From Saccharicrinis sp963667815 (GTDB taxonomy: Bacteria; Bacteroidota; Bacteroidia; Bacteroidales; Marinilabiliaceae): 64,000 nucleotides of DNA. Location of the stretch: NCBI GenBank assembly GCA_963667815.1, contig OY764021.1; one strand, 5' to 3'. A program made the position numbers and the translations under genes. Of this stretch, positions 52,255 to 60,541 are shown in pieces (position 1 is the first letter of the stretch; each line of letters opens with the position of its first letter). The notes under the pieces were generated by a model, which worked only from the letters and a program-made list of their open reading frames with translations, was not told the origin of the DNA and did no database searches.

Positions 52255-55200
52255 ATGTTGAACAATACCATTAAATTCTTTTTAGAGAATAAATTGGTGA
52301 CATTCCTACTTCTCGTAATATTCATTGCTTGGGGTATTATTTCGTCACCATTCAGTTGGGAAACAGGATTTCTCCCTTCTGACCCGGTTCCTGTCGATGC
52401 TATACCTGACATTGGCGAGAACCAACAAATAGTATATACGGAATGGGCAGGTCAATCACCACAGGACATCGAAGACCAGGTGTCTTATCCTTTAACAACC
52501 GCTTTGTTAGGGATTCCGGGTGTACAAACTATCCGAAGTAATTCCATTTTTGGAGTTTCAAGCATTTACATCATTTTTGAAGAAGATGTAGAGTTTTATT
52601 GGAGTAGAACCAGAATACTCGAAAAACTAAACTCATTACCTGCCGGAACACTCCCCAATGGCGTAACACCAGCTTTGGGACCAGATGCTACAGCTCTTGG
52701 TCAGATTTATTGGTATACGCTTGAAGGGCGTGACAAAAAAGGCAAGCCAAACGGTGGATGGGATCCCCACGAGCTAAGAACCATTCAAGATTTTTATATA
52801 AAGTATGGACTAACCGCTGCTAAAGGTGTTTCAGAGGTTGCCTCCATTGGTGGCTTTGTGAAAGAATACCAGATTGACATTGACCCTAACGCAATGAAAG
52901 CGCATGGCGTTTCTGTTGGTCAAATCATGCAAGCAGTTAAAAAAAGCAACCTTGATATTGGAGCAAGAACCATTGAGTTTAATCGTGTAGAATATTTAAT
53001 CAGAGCTTTAGGTTACATCAAGAGCTTAGATGATATTGAAAAAAGCGTTGTGAGCGTTAAAAACAATATACCTATTCGCATAAAGGATATTGCCAATGTG
53101 AGTTTCGGACCAGCTACCCGTAGAGGTGGATTAGATAAGGGAGGTGCTGAAGCCGTTGGAGGTGTTGTTGTTGCCAGATACGGAGCAAATCCATTGGAAG
53201 TAATCAATAATGTCAAGGACAAAATCGAAGAAATATCACCGGGATTACCATCAAAAATATTGGATGATGGTTCGGTTTCAAAAGTAACCATAGTACCTTT
53301 TTACGACCGAACAGGTTTGATAAAAGAAACGCTTGGAACGCTACAGGAAGCCTTAACGCTTGAAGTTCTAATTAGTATTATTGTCATTATTATACTTGTT
53401 CTAAACCTTAGAGCCTCATTCCTAATTTCCAGTTTATTACCTATTGGAGTATTAATGACCTTTATTGCTATGCGCAGATTTGGTGTAGATGCCAACATAG
53501 TTGCTTTATCGGGTATCGCAATTGCTATTGGAGTAATGGTTGATGTCGGGGTAGTTTTCACAGAAAATATAATACGGCATGTCGAGAATATTGAGAATAA
53601 GAGTAAAAAATTACTCACAACCATTTATGATTCTACGGTAGAGGTTGCTCCGGCAGTAATTACAGCATTAACAACAACAATAGTTAGCTTTCTGCCTGTA
53701 TTTGCGATGCAAGCAGCCGAAGGTAAATTATTTAAACCCTTGGCTTTTACCAAAACCTTTGCAATGGTATCAGCATTAATTATCGGTTTAACCATAATTC
53801 CTGCCTTGGCACACATTATCTTTTCAATAAAAATTGATAGAAAGAAAACAAAGCAAATTTTAAATATTGTATTAATTCTTTTAGGAATTAGCTTCTTATT
53901 CTTTGGCAAAGTGTTTATTGCTTTTGCAGTTGTAGGCATTGGAGTCAATAACCTATTAGATTACAAATGGTCAGAAGCTCGAAAAGAGTTTCCTAATTAC
54001 ATCAATATTGGAATAATAGCCATTATTGTTGTTTGGTTGCTTACAAAAGAATGGATGCCATTAGGCGCACAAAATAGTGATGCTTCGAACCTGATATTTA
54101 CAGGTTTGCTAATAGGTCTTGTTTTAGCATTTATGCTATTGGTGGTTAAGTCGTATTCTAAAATTTTAAATTGGGCTTTAGCGAACAAAGCCAAATTTCT
54201 GAGCATTCCACTTGCCGTAGTTCTTTTTGGGATAGTCGCATGGCAAGGTGTTGACAGGGTGTTCTCATTCATGCCTGATAGCATTAAACAAAGTGATACA
54301 TGGGCTTCTTTAAATAAAACATTCCCCGGAATTGGCAAGGAGTTTATGCCAGCCTTAGACGAGGGTTCATTTTTATTGATGCCAACAACAATGCCTCATT
54401 CCGGTATTGAAGAAAACCTTGAGGTCATTCGGATGTTGGACAAAAAGGTTAATGCCATTCCTGAAGTTGATAATGTAATTGGTAAATGGGGACGTGTTAG
54501 TTCTGCTCTCGACCCTGCACCAACGTCAATGTACGAGAATGTGATTAATTATAAGTCTGAATATATGCTCGATGAAAGCGGTCATCGTTTAAGATTTAAA
54601 ACGAATAAGGATGGTGCGTTTGAGCTTAGTGATGGTTCTACTTATAATCCTGCCGATGGTTTTAAGGTGATAGCAAAAGACCAATTAATACCTGACAAAT
54701 CAGGCGAATATTTCAGACAATGGCGTGAGCATATCAATTCTCCGAACGATATTTGGACTGAGATTGTTAACCAATCAAGCATCCCCGGATTAACATCTGC
54801 ACCTAAGTTGCAACCCATTCAAACACGCTTAGTGATGTTGCAAACAGGTATGCGTGCCCCAATGGGAATTAAAGTTTTTGGGCCAGACCTGGAAACCATT
54901 GAAAAGATTGGTTATGAACTAGAAAACCATTTAAAACATGTAGAAGGTGTTGAACCTATGTCGGTATTTGCAGACAGGGTGGTTGGAAAACCTTACTTGG
55001 AATTGGATATAGACCGAAGTGCTATTTCACGTTATGGGTTAACCATTGCCGATTTGCAAATGACTTTGAGTAGTGCTATTGGTGGAATGAACCTTACATC
55101 TACGGTTGAAGGTCGTGAGCGTTTTCCGGTTCGTGTTCGCTATGCTCGTGAATACAGAGATAATCCCGAAGATTTAAAACGTATTCTTATACCAACCCCA

Positions 55201-56049
55201 TCGGGTGTACAAGTGCCTCTTGGCGAATTAGCAGCCATTAATTATACACGAGGCCCACAATTGATAAAAAGTGAAAACACCTTTTTAGTAGGGTATGTAA
55301 TCTTTGATAAAAAAGAAGGATATGCAGAAGTTGATGTGGTAGAAAATGCACAAGCTTATTTAGGCGAAAAAGCAGAGCAAGGCGTTTTTAATGTTCCTGC
55401 TGGGGTGAATTATAAATTTACAGGGAACTATGAGAATCAGATTAGAGCAACTAAAAGGTTGTTGATTGTGATTCCAATATCCTTGATTGTAATTTTCTTA
55501 ATTCTCTACTTTCAGTTCCGTTCTGTTACCGCAGCAAGCTTGATTTTCTCGGGCATATTTGTAGCATTCTCAGGTGGGTTCATCATGCTTTGGTTATACA
55601 GCCAATCATGGTTTATGAACTTTAGTTTAGGAGGAATACATCTGCAAGACATGTTCCAAATTCACACCATTAACCTGAGTGTGGCTGTTTGGGTTGGCTT
55701 CATTGCGCTCTTTGGTATTGCTACCGATGATGGAGTATTGATTAGTACCTATTTGAAACAAATCTTTGACAAAAAACAACCTGAATCTATTACGGAGGTA
55801 CGTGAGAAGGTTTTGGAGGCAGGTTTAAAAAGGGTACGACCAGCAATGATGACAACGGCAACAACCATTATTGCTCTCCTTCCTGTATTAACTTCCACAG
55901 GTAAAGGTTCTGATATTATGGTTCCAATGGCAATACCTTCAGTTGGCGGTATGCTCATTGCTACACTAACCATTTTTGTTGTTCCGGTACTATATAGTAT
56001 GTGGCAAGAGAGAAATGTAAAAAAGATGTCTAAAACCTTAAAAGCATAA
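52255..56049 (+). CDS. cusA: CusA-type copper/silver RND efflux pump
   Basis: This 1264-residue pump is longer than E. coli CusA (1047). TM4 has GIAIAIGVMVDVGVVFTENI. The porter region carries the methionine-rich MLQTGMRAPMGIKVFGPDL segment, corresponding to the CusA metal site, and TIADLQMTLSSAIGGMNLTSTVEG. The extra length comes from a membrane insert after TM6 (about residues 525-670, four or more helices) and a second soluble insert at about 775-840 (YMLDESGHRLRF...). Both inserts have been retained in a continuous frame. It forms a tripartite system with the next two genes. Confidence 0.92.
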   Translation: MLNNTIKFFLENKLVTFLLLVIFIAWGIISSPFSWETGFLPSDPVPVDAIPDIGENQQIVYTEWAGQSPQDIEDQVSYPLTTALLGIPGVQTIRSNSIFGVSSIYIIFEEDVEFYWSRTRILEKLNSLPAGTLPNGVTPALGPDATALGQIYWYTLEGRDKKGKPNGGWDPHELRTIQDFYIKYGLTAAKGVSEVASIGGFVKEYQIDIDPNAMKAHGVSVGQIMQAVKKSNLDIGARTIEFNRVEYLIRALGYIKSLDDIEKSVVSVKNNIPIRIKDIANVSFGPATRRGGLDKGGAEAVGGVVVARYGANPLEVINNVKDKIEEISPGLPSKILDDGSVSKVTIVPFYDRTGLIKETLGTLQEALTLEVLISIIVIIILVLNLRASFLISSLLPIGVLMTFIAMRRFGVDANIVALSGIAIAIGVMVDVGVVFTENIIRHVENIENKSKKLLTTIYDSTVEVAPAVITALTTTIVSFLPVFAMQAAEGKLFKPLAFTKTFAMVSALIIGLTIIPALAHIIFSIKIDRKKTKQILNIVLILLGISFLFFGKVFIAFAVVGIGVNNLLDYKWSEARKEFPNYINIGIIAIIVVWLLTKEWMPLGAQNSDASNLIFTGLLIGLVLAFMLLVVKSYSKILNWALANKAKFLSIPLAVVLFGIVAWQGVDRVFSFMPDSIKQSDTWASLNKTFPGIGKEFMPALDEGSFLLMPTTMPHSGIEENLEVIRMLDKKVNAIPEVDNVIGKWGRVSSALDPAPTSMYENVINYKSEYMLDESGHRLRFKTNKDGAFELSDGSTYNPADGFKVIAKDQLIPDKSGEYFRQWREHINSPNDIWTEIVNQSSIPGLTSAPKLQPIQTRLVMLQTGMRAPMGIKVFGPDLETIEKIGYELENHLKHVEGVEPMSVFADRVVGKPYLELDIDRSAISRYGLTIADLQMTLSSAIGGMNLTSTVEGRERFPVRVRYAREYRDNPEDLKRILIPTPSGVQVPLGELAAINYTRGPQLIKSENTFLVGYVIFDKKEGYAEVDVVENAQAYLGEKAEQGVFNVPAGVNYKFTGNYENQIRATKRLLIVIPISLIVIFLILYFQFRSVTAASLIFSGIFVAFSGGFIMLWLYSQSWFMNFSLGGIHLQDMFQIHTINLSVAVWVGFIALFGIATDDGVLISTYLKQIFDKKQPESITEVREKVLEAGLKRVRPAMMTTATTIIALLPVLTSTGKGSDIMVPMAIPSVGGMLIATLTIFVVPVLYSMWQERNVKKMSKTLKA

Positions 56050-56053
56050 TCAC

Positions 56054-57289
56054 ATGAAAAAGATAATATATATCCTGTCATTCCTTATGCTTGCTCTAAC
56101 AGTGAGAGTTTCTGCACAAAACGAGTTGACCACATATTTGGAAACAGCAGCAGAAAACAACCCTGGTCTTAAAGTTAAGTTTAATGAATATATGGCAGCC
56201 TTAGAAAAAGTTCCGCAAGTTGGAGCTTTACCAGACCCAACATTTGCCTTTGGTTACTTTATTCAACCTGTTGAAACAAGAGTTGGCCCGCAGCAAGCTA
56301 AAATATCGGCTTCACAAATGTTTCCTTGGTTTGGAACATTGTCATCTCGTGAAAATTCAGTTGAAGCAATGGCAAAGGCTAAATACGAAGTATTTGAGGA
56401 AGCAAAGTCAAAGCTGTTCTACGATGTTAAATCTACCTATTACAACCTGTTTTTTATGCATCAGGCAATAGATATAACTATTGAGAACATAGACATTTTA
56501 GCCTCATTTAAAGGTTTGGCAAATATCAAAGTCGAATCGGGTTCGGCTTCTGCTGTTGATGCTTATCGGGTTCAAATGGAGATTAACGACCTTGAAAATC
56601 AGTTGGCTCTACTAAAAGATAATGCGCAAGTCTTGTCTGTTAAATTCAATAGTTTCTTAAATGTTGATGTGAATTCCAATATCCAAATGGGTGAAAAGTT
56701 GACGGGAGTTGAACTTTTAGACAAGCATTTAGCTTTGGATAGTGTTTTAATGAATAACAACACATTAGCTGCATTCGACTATCAGATTGAAGATTTACAA
56801 TATCGTCAGAAGGTAGCTTCCAAAGAGGGATTGCCTCAATTTAATATTGGTTTCGACTACACCTTTATTGGCGAAGGAAATTCTACTGCATCCAACGCAG
56901 GGCAAGATGCCTTTATGTTCCCAAAAGTGGGTATTACTATTCCTTTGTATCGAAATAAGTACAAAGCAAAAGTGCAAGAAGTAATCTATCTACAAGAAGC
57001 TAAAACAAATGAAAAAACCGATAAGGAAAACTCCATAACGGTACTGTTTGAAATTGTTTGGAAAGATTACCAGGATGCACTTAGGCGAACAGTTCTGTAT
57101 GAAGAACAAGAAGAGTTGGCAGAGAAATCACTTTCTATTCTTGAATCGGAGTACGCCACAAGCAATTTGAATTTTGAAGAGATACTACGCATGGAACGCA
57201 AGCTTTTAAAGTATGCTTTAGAAATGCAAAAAGCGACAGCCGATAAAGAAGCTGCCGTTGCTTTTATTCAATATTTACAAGGTCAATAA
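56054..57289 (+). CDS. Outer-membrane efflux channel of the CusC/TolC family
   Basis: The 411-residue protein has a signal peptide (about 1-21, ending VSAQ). The TolC-like repeats contain GALPDPTFAFGYFIQPVETRVGPQ and a second repeat at about 250-300 (GLPQFNIGFDYTF). The start lies five bases after cusA. It supplies the outer-membrane exit duct for copper or silver. Confidence 0.9.
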   Translation: MKKIIYILSFLMLALTVRVSAQNELTTYLETAAENNPGLKVKFNEYMAALEKVPQVGALPDPTFAFGYFIQPVETRVGPQQAKISASQMFPWFGTLSSRENSVEAMAKAKYEVFEEAKSKLFYDVKSTYYNLFFMHQAIDITIENIDILASFKGLANIKVESGSASAVDAYRVQMEINDLENQLALLKDNAQVLSVKFNSFLNVDVNSNIQMGEKLTGVELLDKHLALDSVLMNNNTLAAFDYQIEDLQYRQKVASKEGLPQFNIGFDYTFIGEGNSTASNAGQDAFMFPKVGITIPLYRNKYKAKVQEVIYLQEAKTNEKTDKENSITVLFEIVWKDYQDALRRTVLYEEQEELAEKSLSILESEYATSNLNFEEILRMERKLLKYALEMQKATADKEAAVAFIQYLQGQ

Positions 57290-57305
57290 TTTAATAGAAA
57301 ACAAG

Positions 57306-58913
57306 ATGAAAACAAATATAAATAAACGAGATATTAAGCTGATTGCCATTACAATGGTTGCAGGCTTATTTTTAGGATGGTTGTTTTTTCATTCATCAAG
57401 TAATGAAACTTCACACAACCATGAGGAACAAACCGAAGCTGAAGAAACGGTTTACACATGCTCTATGCACCCACAGATTAAGCAAAACAAACCGGGATTA
57501 TGTCCTATCTGTGCTATGGATTTAGTTCCGATGGAAACAGGTTCAATTGAGGGAGAACATGTTGACCCTAATGAGATTCAAATGACTGAATCGGCATTGG
57601 CTTTAGCTTCGGTTCAAACAACCATTGTTAAAAAGGGAATTCCAGAAAAAGATGTGCAATTACTAGGTAAGGTAAAAGCTGATGAACGTAAAATATCTGA
57701 ACTAACAGCACGTTTTGGAGGGCGAATTGAAAAACTGTTTATCAATTACACAGGACAACAAGTTAAGAAAGGCGAAAAGCTTGGCACTATCTATTCTCCT
57801 GAATTGATAACTGCTCAAAAAGAATTATTGGAAGCATTGAAATACAAGACTTCTAATCCATCTTTTTACAAAGCCTCAAGAGCAAAACTAAAGCTTTGGG
57901 ATTTAACAGAACAACAAATTGATGCCATTGAAACACGTGGAGAAACGAAAACATTCTTTGATATTCAATCTCCGATTAGTGGAACAGTAACCAAAAGACA
58001 TGTATCAATTGGAGACTATGTAAAAGAAGGTTCGCCTCTGTTTGAGGTGATTAACCTGTCAAAGGTTTGGGTTTTGTTTGATGCTTACGAAAGCGATTTG
58101 CCTTGGATTAAAAAAGGTGATGATATTGAGTTTACGCTTCAATCGGTTCCAGGGAAACAATTTAATGGGAAGGTAACTTTTATCGACCCCTTTATTGATG
58201 CTCAAACACGAGTAGCACAGGTACGTGTTGAACTACGAAATACCGATGGTCAGCTTAAACCTGAGATGTTTGCCAATGGTATTCTAAAATCAAATACTGC
58301 TCAAAACACCAATGAACTGTTAATACCAAAATCAGCAATTCTATGGACAGGTAAAAGAGCTGTGGTTTATGTGAAAGTTCCGGATAGAGAAACCAGCTCC
58401 TTTATCTATCGAGAAATTGTATTAGGACCAGAGGCAGGCAATTTCTATGTAGTAAGCGAAGGTTTATCTGAAGGCGAAGAAATAGCCATGAATGGAGTGT
58501 TTAAGATTGATGCAGCTGCTCAATTGGCAGGAAAATCGAGCATGATGAATCCGGGTGGCGGTCAAGTATCTACAGGACATAATCATGGAGAAACGCCCTT
58601 GAAAGGAGCTGATGAACATGCCGGGCATGATATGTCAGATGCAAACCTGAATCATGAGACTTTTAAAGTATCAGGGAATTGTGGCATGTGTGAAGAAACC
58701 ATCGAAACAGCAGCTAAAGCTCTTGAAGGAGTGAATGAAGCAGATTGGAGTCAGGAAACCAAAATGATTCATGTATCATTTAATTCAGACAAGGTTAAAC
58801 TTGCTGAAATACATAAAGCCATAGCTAAAGCTGGTTACGATACAGAATTGGAAAAAGCCATTGATGAAGTTTATAATGGACTTCCTGGCTGTTGCCAATA
58901 TACAAGAGAATAA
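57306..58913 (+). CDS. cusB: CusB-type membrane fusion protein with HMBD and C-terminal HMA domains
   Basis: The ATG at 57306 is chosen; a TTG upstream at 57258 overlaps the channel gene. A membrane anchor (12-28) leads to a heavy-metal-binding domain, YTCSMHPQIKQNKPGLCPICAMDLVPM in two segments, with Cys52, Cys66 and Cys69. The HlyD-like barrel-sandwich and helical hairpin follow. Unusually, the C-terminus has an HMA-like domain (about 450-535) with GNCGMCEE (Cys459, Cys462) and a final GLPGCCQYTRE. The protein gathers metal and hands it to CusA. The added HMA may take metal from the small chaperone encoded at 60036, which it resembles. Confidence 0.9.
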   Translation: MKTNINKRDIKLIAITMVAGLFLGWLFFHSSSNETSHNHEEQTEAEETVYTCSMHPQIKQNKPGLCPICAMDLVPMETGSIEGEHVDPNEIQMTESALALASVQTTIVKKGIPEKDVQLLGKVKADERKISELTARFGGRIEKLFINYTGQQVKKGEKLGTIYSPELITAQKELLEALKYKTSNPSFYKASRAKLKLWDLTEQQIDAIETRGETKTFFDIQSPISGTVTKRHVSIGDYVKEGSPLFEVINLSKVWVLFDAYESDLPWIKKGDDIEFTLQSVPGKQFNGKVTFIDPFIDAQTRVAQVRVELRNTDGQLKPEMFANGILKSNTAQNTNELLIPKSAILWTGKRAVVYVKVPDRETSSFIYREIVLGPEAGNFYVVSEGLSEGEEIAMNGVFKIDAAAQLAGKSSMMNPGGGQVSTGHNHGETPLKGADEHAGHDMSDANLNHETFKVSGNCGMCEETIETAAKALEGVNEADWSQETKMIHVSFNSDKVKLAEIHKAIAKAGYDTELEKAIDEVYNGLPGCCQYTRE

Positions 58914-58936
58914 GTATTCACTTAAAATTATGAGAT

Positions 58937-59470
58937 ATGAAAACTTTAATAATATCATTCGGATTATTGTTTATGGTATCAACAGTTTTTGCTCAGTTGG
59001 TACAGGAAGAAGTAGTTGAAGGTAGATTTAGAACCTTTCAAATTGATAATGGTGATGCTAAATATTTGAAGTATGATAAAAAGGCTGAGATAATAAATAT
59101 CTATAACCTTGACCATACAGTTTGGAAAACAGTTAAACTACCATTGCCCAAAGGTCACTTGCTTGACGAGATTAAGTTGGTTTCGACAAGCACCTTTAAT
59201 AAAGATGAAGCCGTTGAAATATTGTACTCATGTGTTGTCTATGATTATTCAAACTTTAATGATGAAGACCCAACAATTAATGAGGATGAGTACATCACAT
59301 TTACACTAAATATCATAGATGAAAATGGTAATGCTTTATTAAAGGAAGACCACAGTAATGATTACGAAATTGTAGAGTCGAATGGAAAGAAAAAGCTTTT
59401 GGTATACAAACATATAAGCAAAGGATTCTCTTCAAAATCTCAGACTGTAGTTTATTCAATTCCTCAATAG
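58937..59470 (+). CDS. Secreted protein of unknown function in the copper operon
   Basis: A signal peptide (about 1-19, ending VFAQ) leads a 158-residue strand-rich protein with many Asp, Glu and Asn residues. No metal-binding motif is clear, and no family is recognised. It follows cusB by 23 bases. Confidence 0.6.
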   Translation: MKTLIISFGLLFMVSTVFAQLVQEEVVEGRFRTFQIDNGDAKYLKYDKKAEIINIYNLDHTVWKTVKLPLPKGHLLDEIKLVSTSTFNKDEAVEILYSCVVYDYSNFNDEDPTINEDEYITFTLNIIDENGNALLKEDHSNDYEIVESNGKKKLLVYKHISKGFSSKSQTVVYSIPQ

Positions 59471-59500
59471 TTATTTGTAAATCTTAAAATTTAAATAGAT

Positions 59501-60016
59501 ATGAAAAAAACAAATTTGTTTTTAGGTATTGCACTAGTTGTTCTTGCATTTAGTGCTTGTGAAAAGGAAAGTTCTAATTCAGAAAAGGATTCTCTTTCTG
59601 AAATTGTAGGAACTTATAGTGGTGAGTTCTCTGATGATTCAGGGTTGAAATCAGGTAATTCAGGTACAGCTGATGTAAGCATGACTGAAAATGACCAGCT
59701 TCAAATTCATTGCTATGGTGATGTCATGGATACAACGTTCATAATGGACGCTTTTGAAAATGGGGATTCTGTAATGGTTTGTGATACTGGTGAAGCTTTT
59801 GAGATGCAATATGGTCACATGGGAAATGGTGGAAATCACATGATGGACATGCATAATAATCAATCTGAATGGCAACATCATATGTCTGATGACCATGAGG
59901 ATGGAGATATGCACTATGGTGGATTTAATATGACCAACCACACTTTTGAATACAAGTTCCGAATGATGGATGGCGATTCACTTTATTACATAGTGTTTAA
60001 TGGAAGTAAAGATTAA
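59501..60016 (+). CDS. Met/His-rich lipoprotein
   Basis: A lipobox FSAC places the lipid at Cys20. The C-terminal half carries a Met-, His- and Gly-rich run (HMGNGGNHMMDMHNNQSEW, then HHMSDDHEDGDMHYGG) that is well suited to bind Cu(I) or Ag(I). It is probably an outer-membrane or periplasmic metal sink in the Cus pathway. Confidence 0.7.
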   Translation: MKKTNLFLGIALVVLAFSACEKESSNSEKDSLSEIVGTYSGEFSDDSGLKSGNSGTADVSMTENDQLQIHCYGDVMDTTFIMDAFENGDSVMVCDTGEAFEMQYGHMGNGGNHMMDMHNNQSEWQHHMSDDHEDGDMHYGGFNMTNHTFEYKFRMMDGDSLYYIVFNGSKD

Positions 60017-60035
60017 TAATTAAAATCAAATAAAA

Positions 60036-60401
60036 ATGAAAGCGATTTATTTAACAATGGTAATAGCTCTAATGAGCTTAACAACTGTATTTGGACAAGC
60101 TAAAACTGAAAAGTTTAAAGTCTATGGTAATTGTGGTATGTGTGAAAGCCGTATTGAAAAAGCTGCAAAAACGGTTGATGGTGTAACCGCTGCCGATTGG
60201 AACAAGCAAACTAAAATGATTGAAGTTTCTTTTGACGCTTCAAAAACTGATGTTCATAAAGTTCACATGGCAATTGCTAAAGCCGGACATGATACCGATA
60301 TGCACAAAGCCAAAGATGAAACTTATGATTCACTTCCAGGTTGCTGCAAATATGAAAGAGCAGAAACAAAAAAGGAAGACCATAGTTGGCATAAGCATTA
60401 A
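60036..60401 (+). CDS. Periplasmic HMA metallochaperone
   Basis: After a signal peptide (about 1-21) comes a single HMA-like domain with GNCGMCE (Cys33 and Cys36) and a final GLPGCCKY-like segment (SLPGCCKYERAETKK), followed by a His-rich tail. It is clearly homologous to the C-terminal domain of the CusB-type protein, including GNCGMCE, DWxxQTKMI and GCC. It probably carries Cu(I) in the periplasm to the efflux system. Confidence 0.85.
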   Translation: MKAIYLTMVIALMSLTTVFGQAKTEKFKVYGNCGMCESRIEKAAKTVDGVTAADWNKQTKMIEVSFDASKTDVHKVHMAIAKAGHDTDMHKAKDETYDSLPGCCKYERAETKKEDHSWHKH

Positions 60402-60422
60402 AAGAAACATAAAATAAAAACA

Positions 60423-60453
60423 CCCGACCGAATAATCAGTCGGGAGTTTTTTT
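60423..60453 (+). terminator. Terminator at the end of the metal island
   Basis: CCCGAC (60423-60428) pairs with GTCGGG (60439-60444), then a run of seven T. It separates the metal genes from the following structural-type genes. Confidence 0.75.
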
Positions 60454-60541
60454 ATGCTCAAATTTTTACAAATTTCTTCAAAAACTTACAAACTCTTTCA
60501 AGTACCTTTAAACCCCAACACCCCTACCATAAGCCTACTAT

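Noticed and set aside
53013..54338. Several minus-strand frames within cusA
   Set aside because: They overlap one another and lie opposite conserved CusA motifs.
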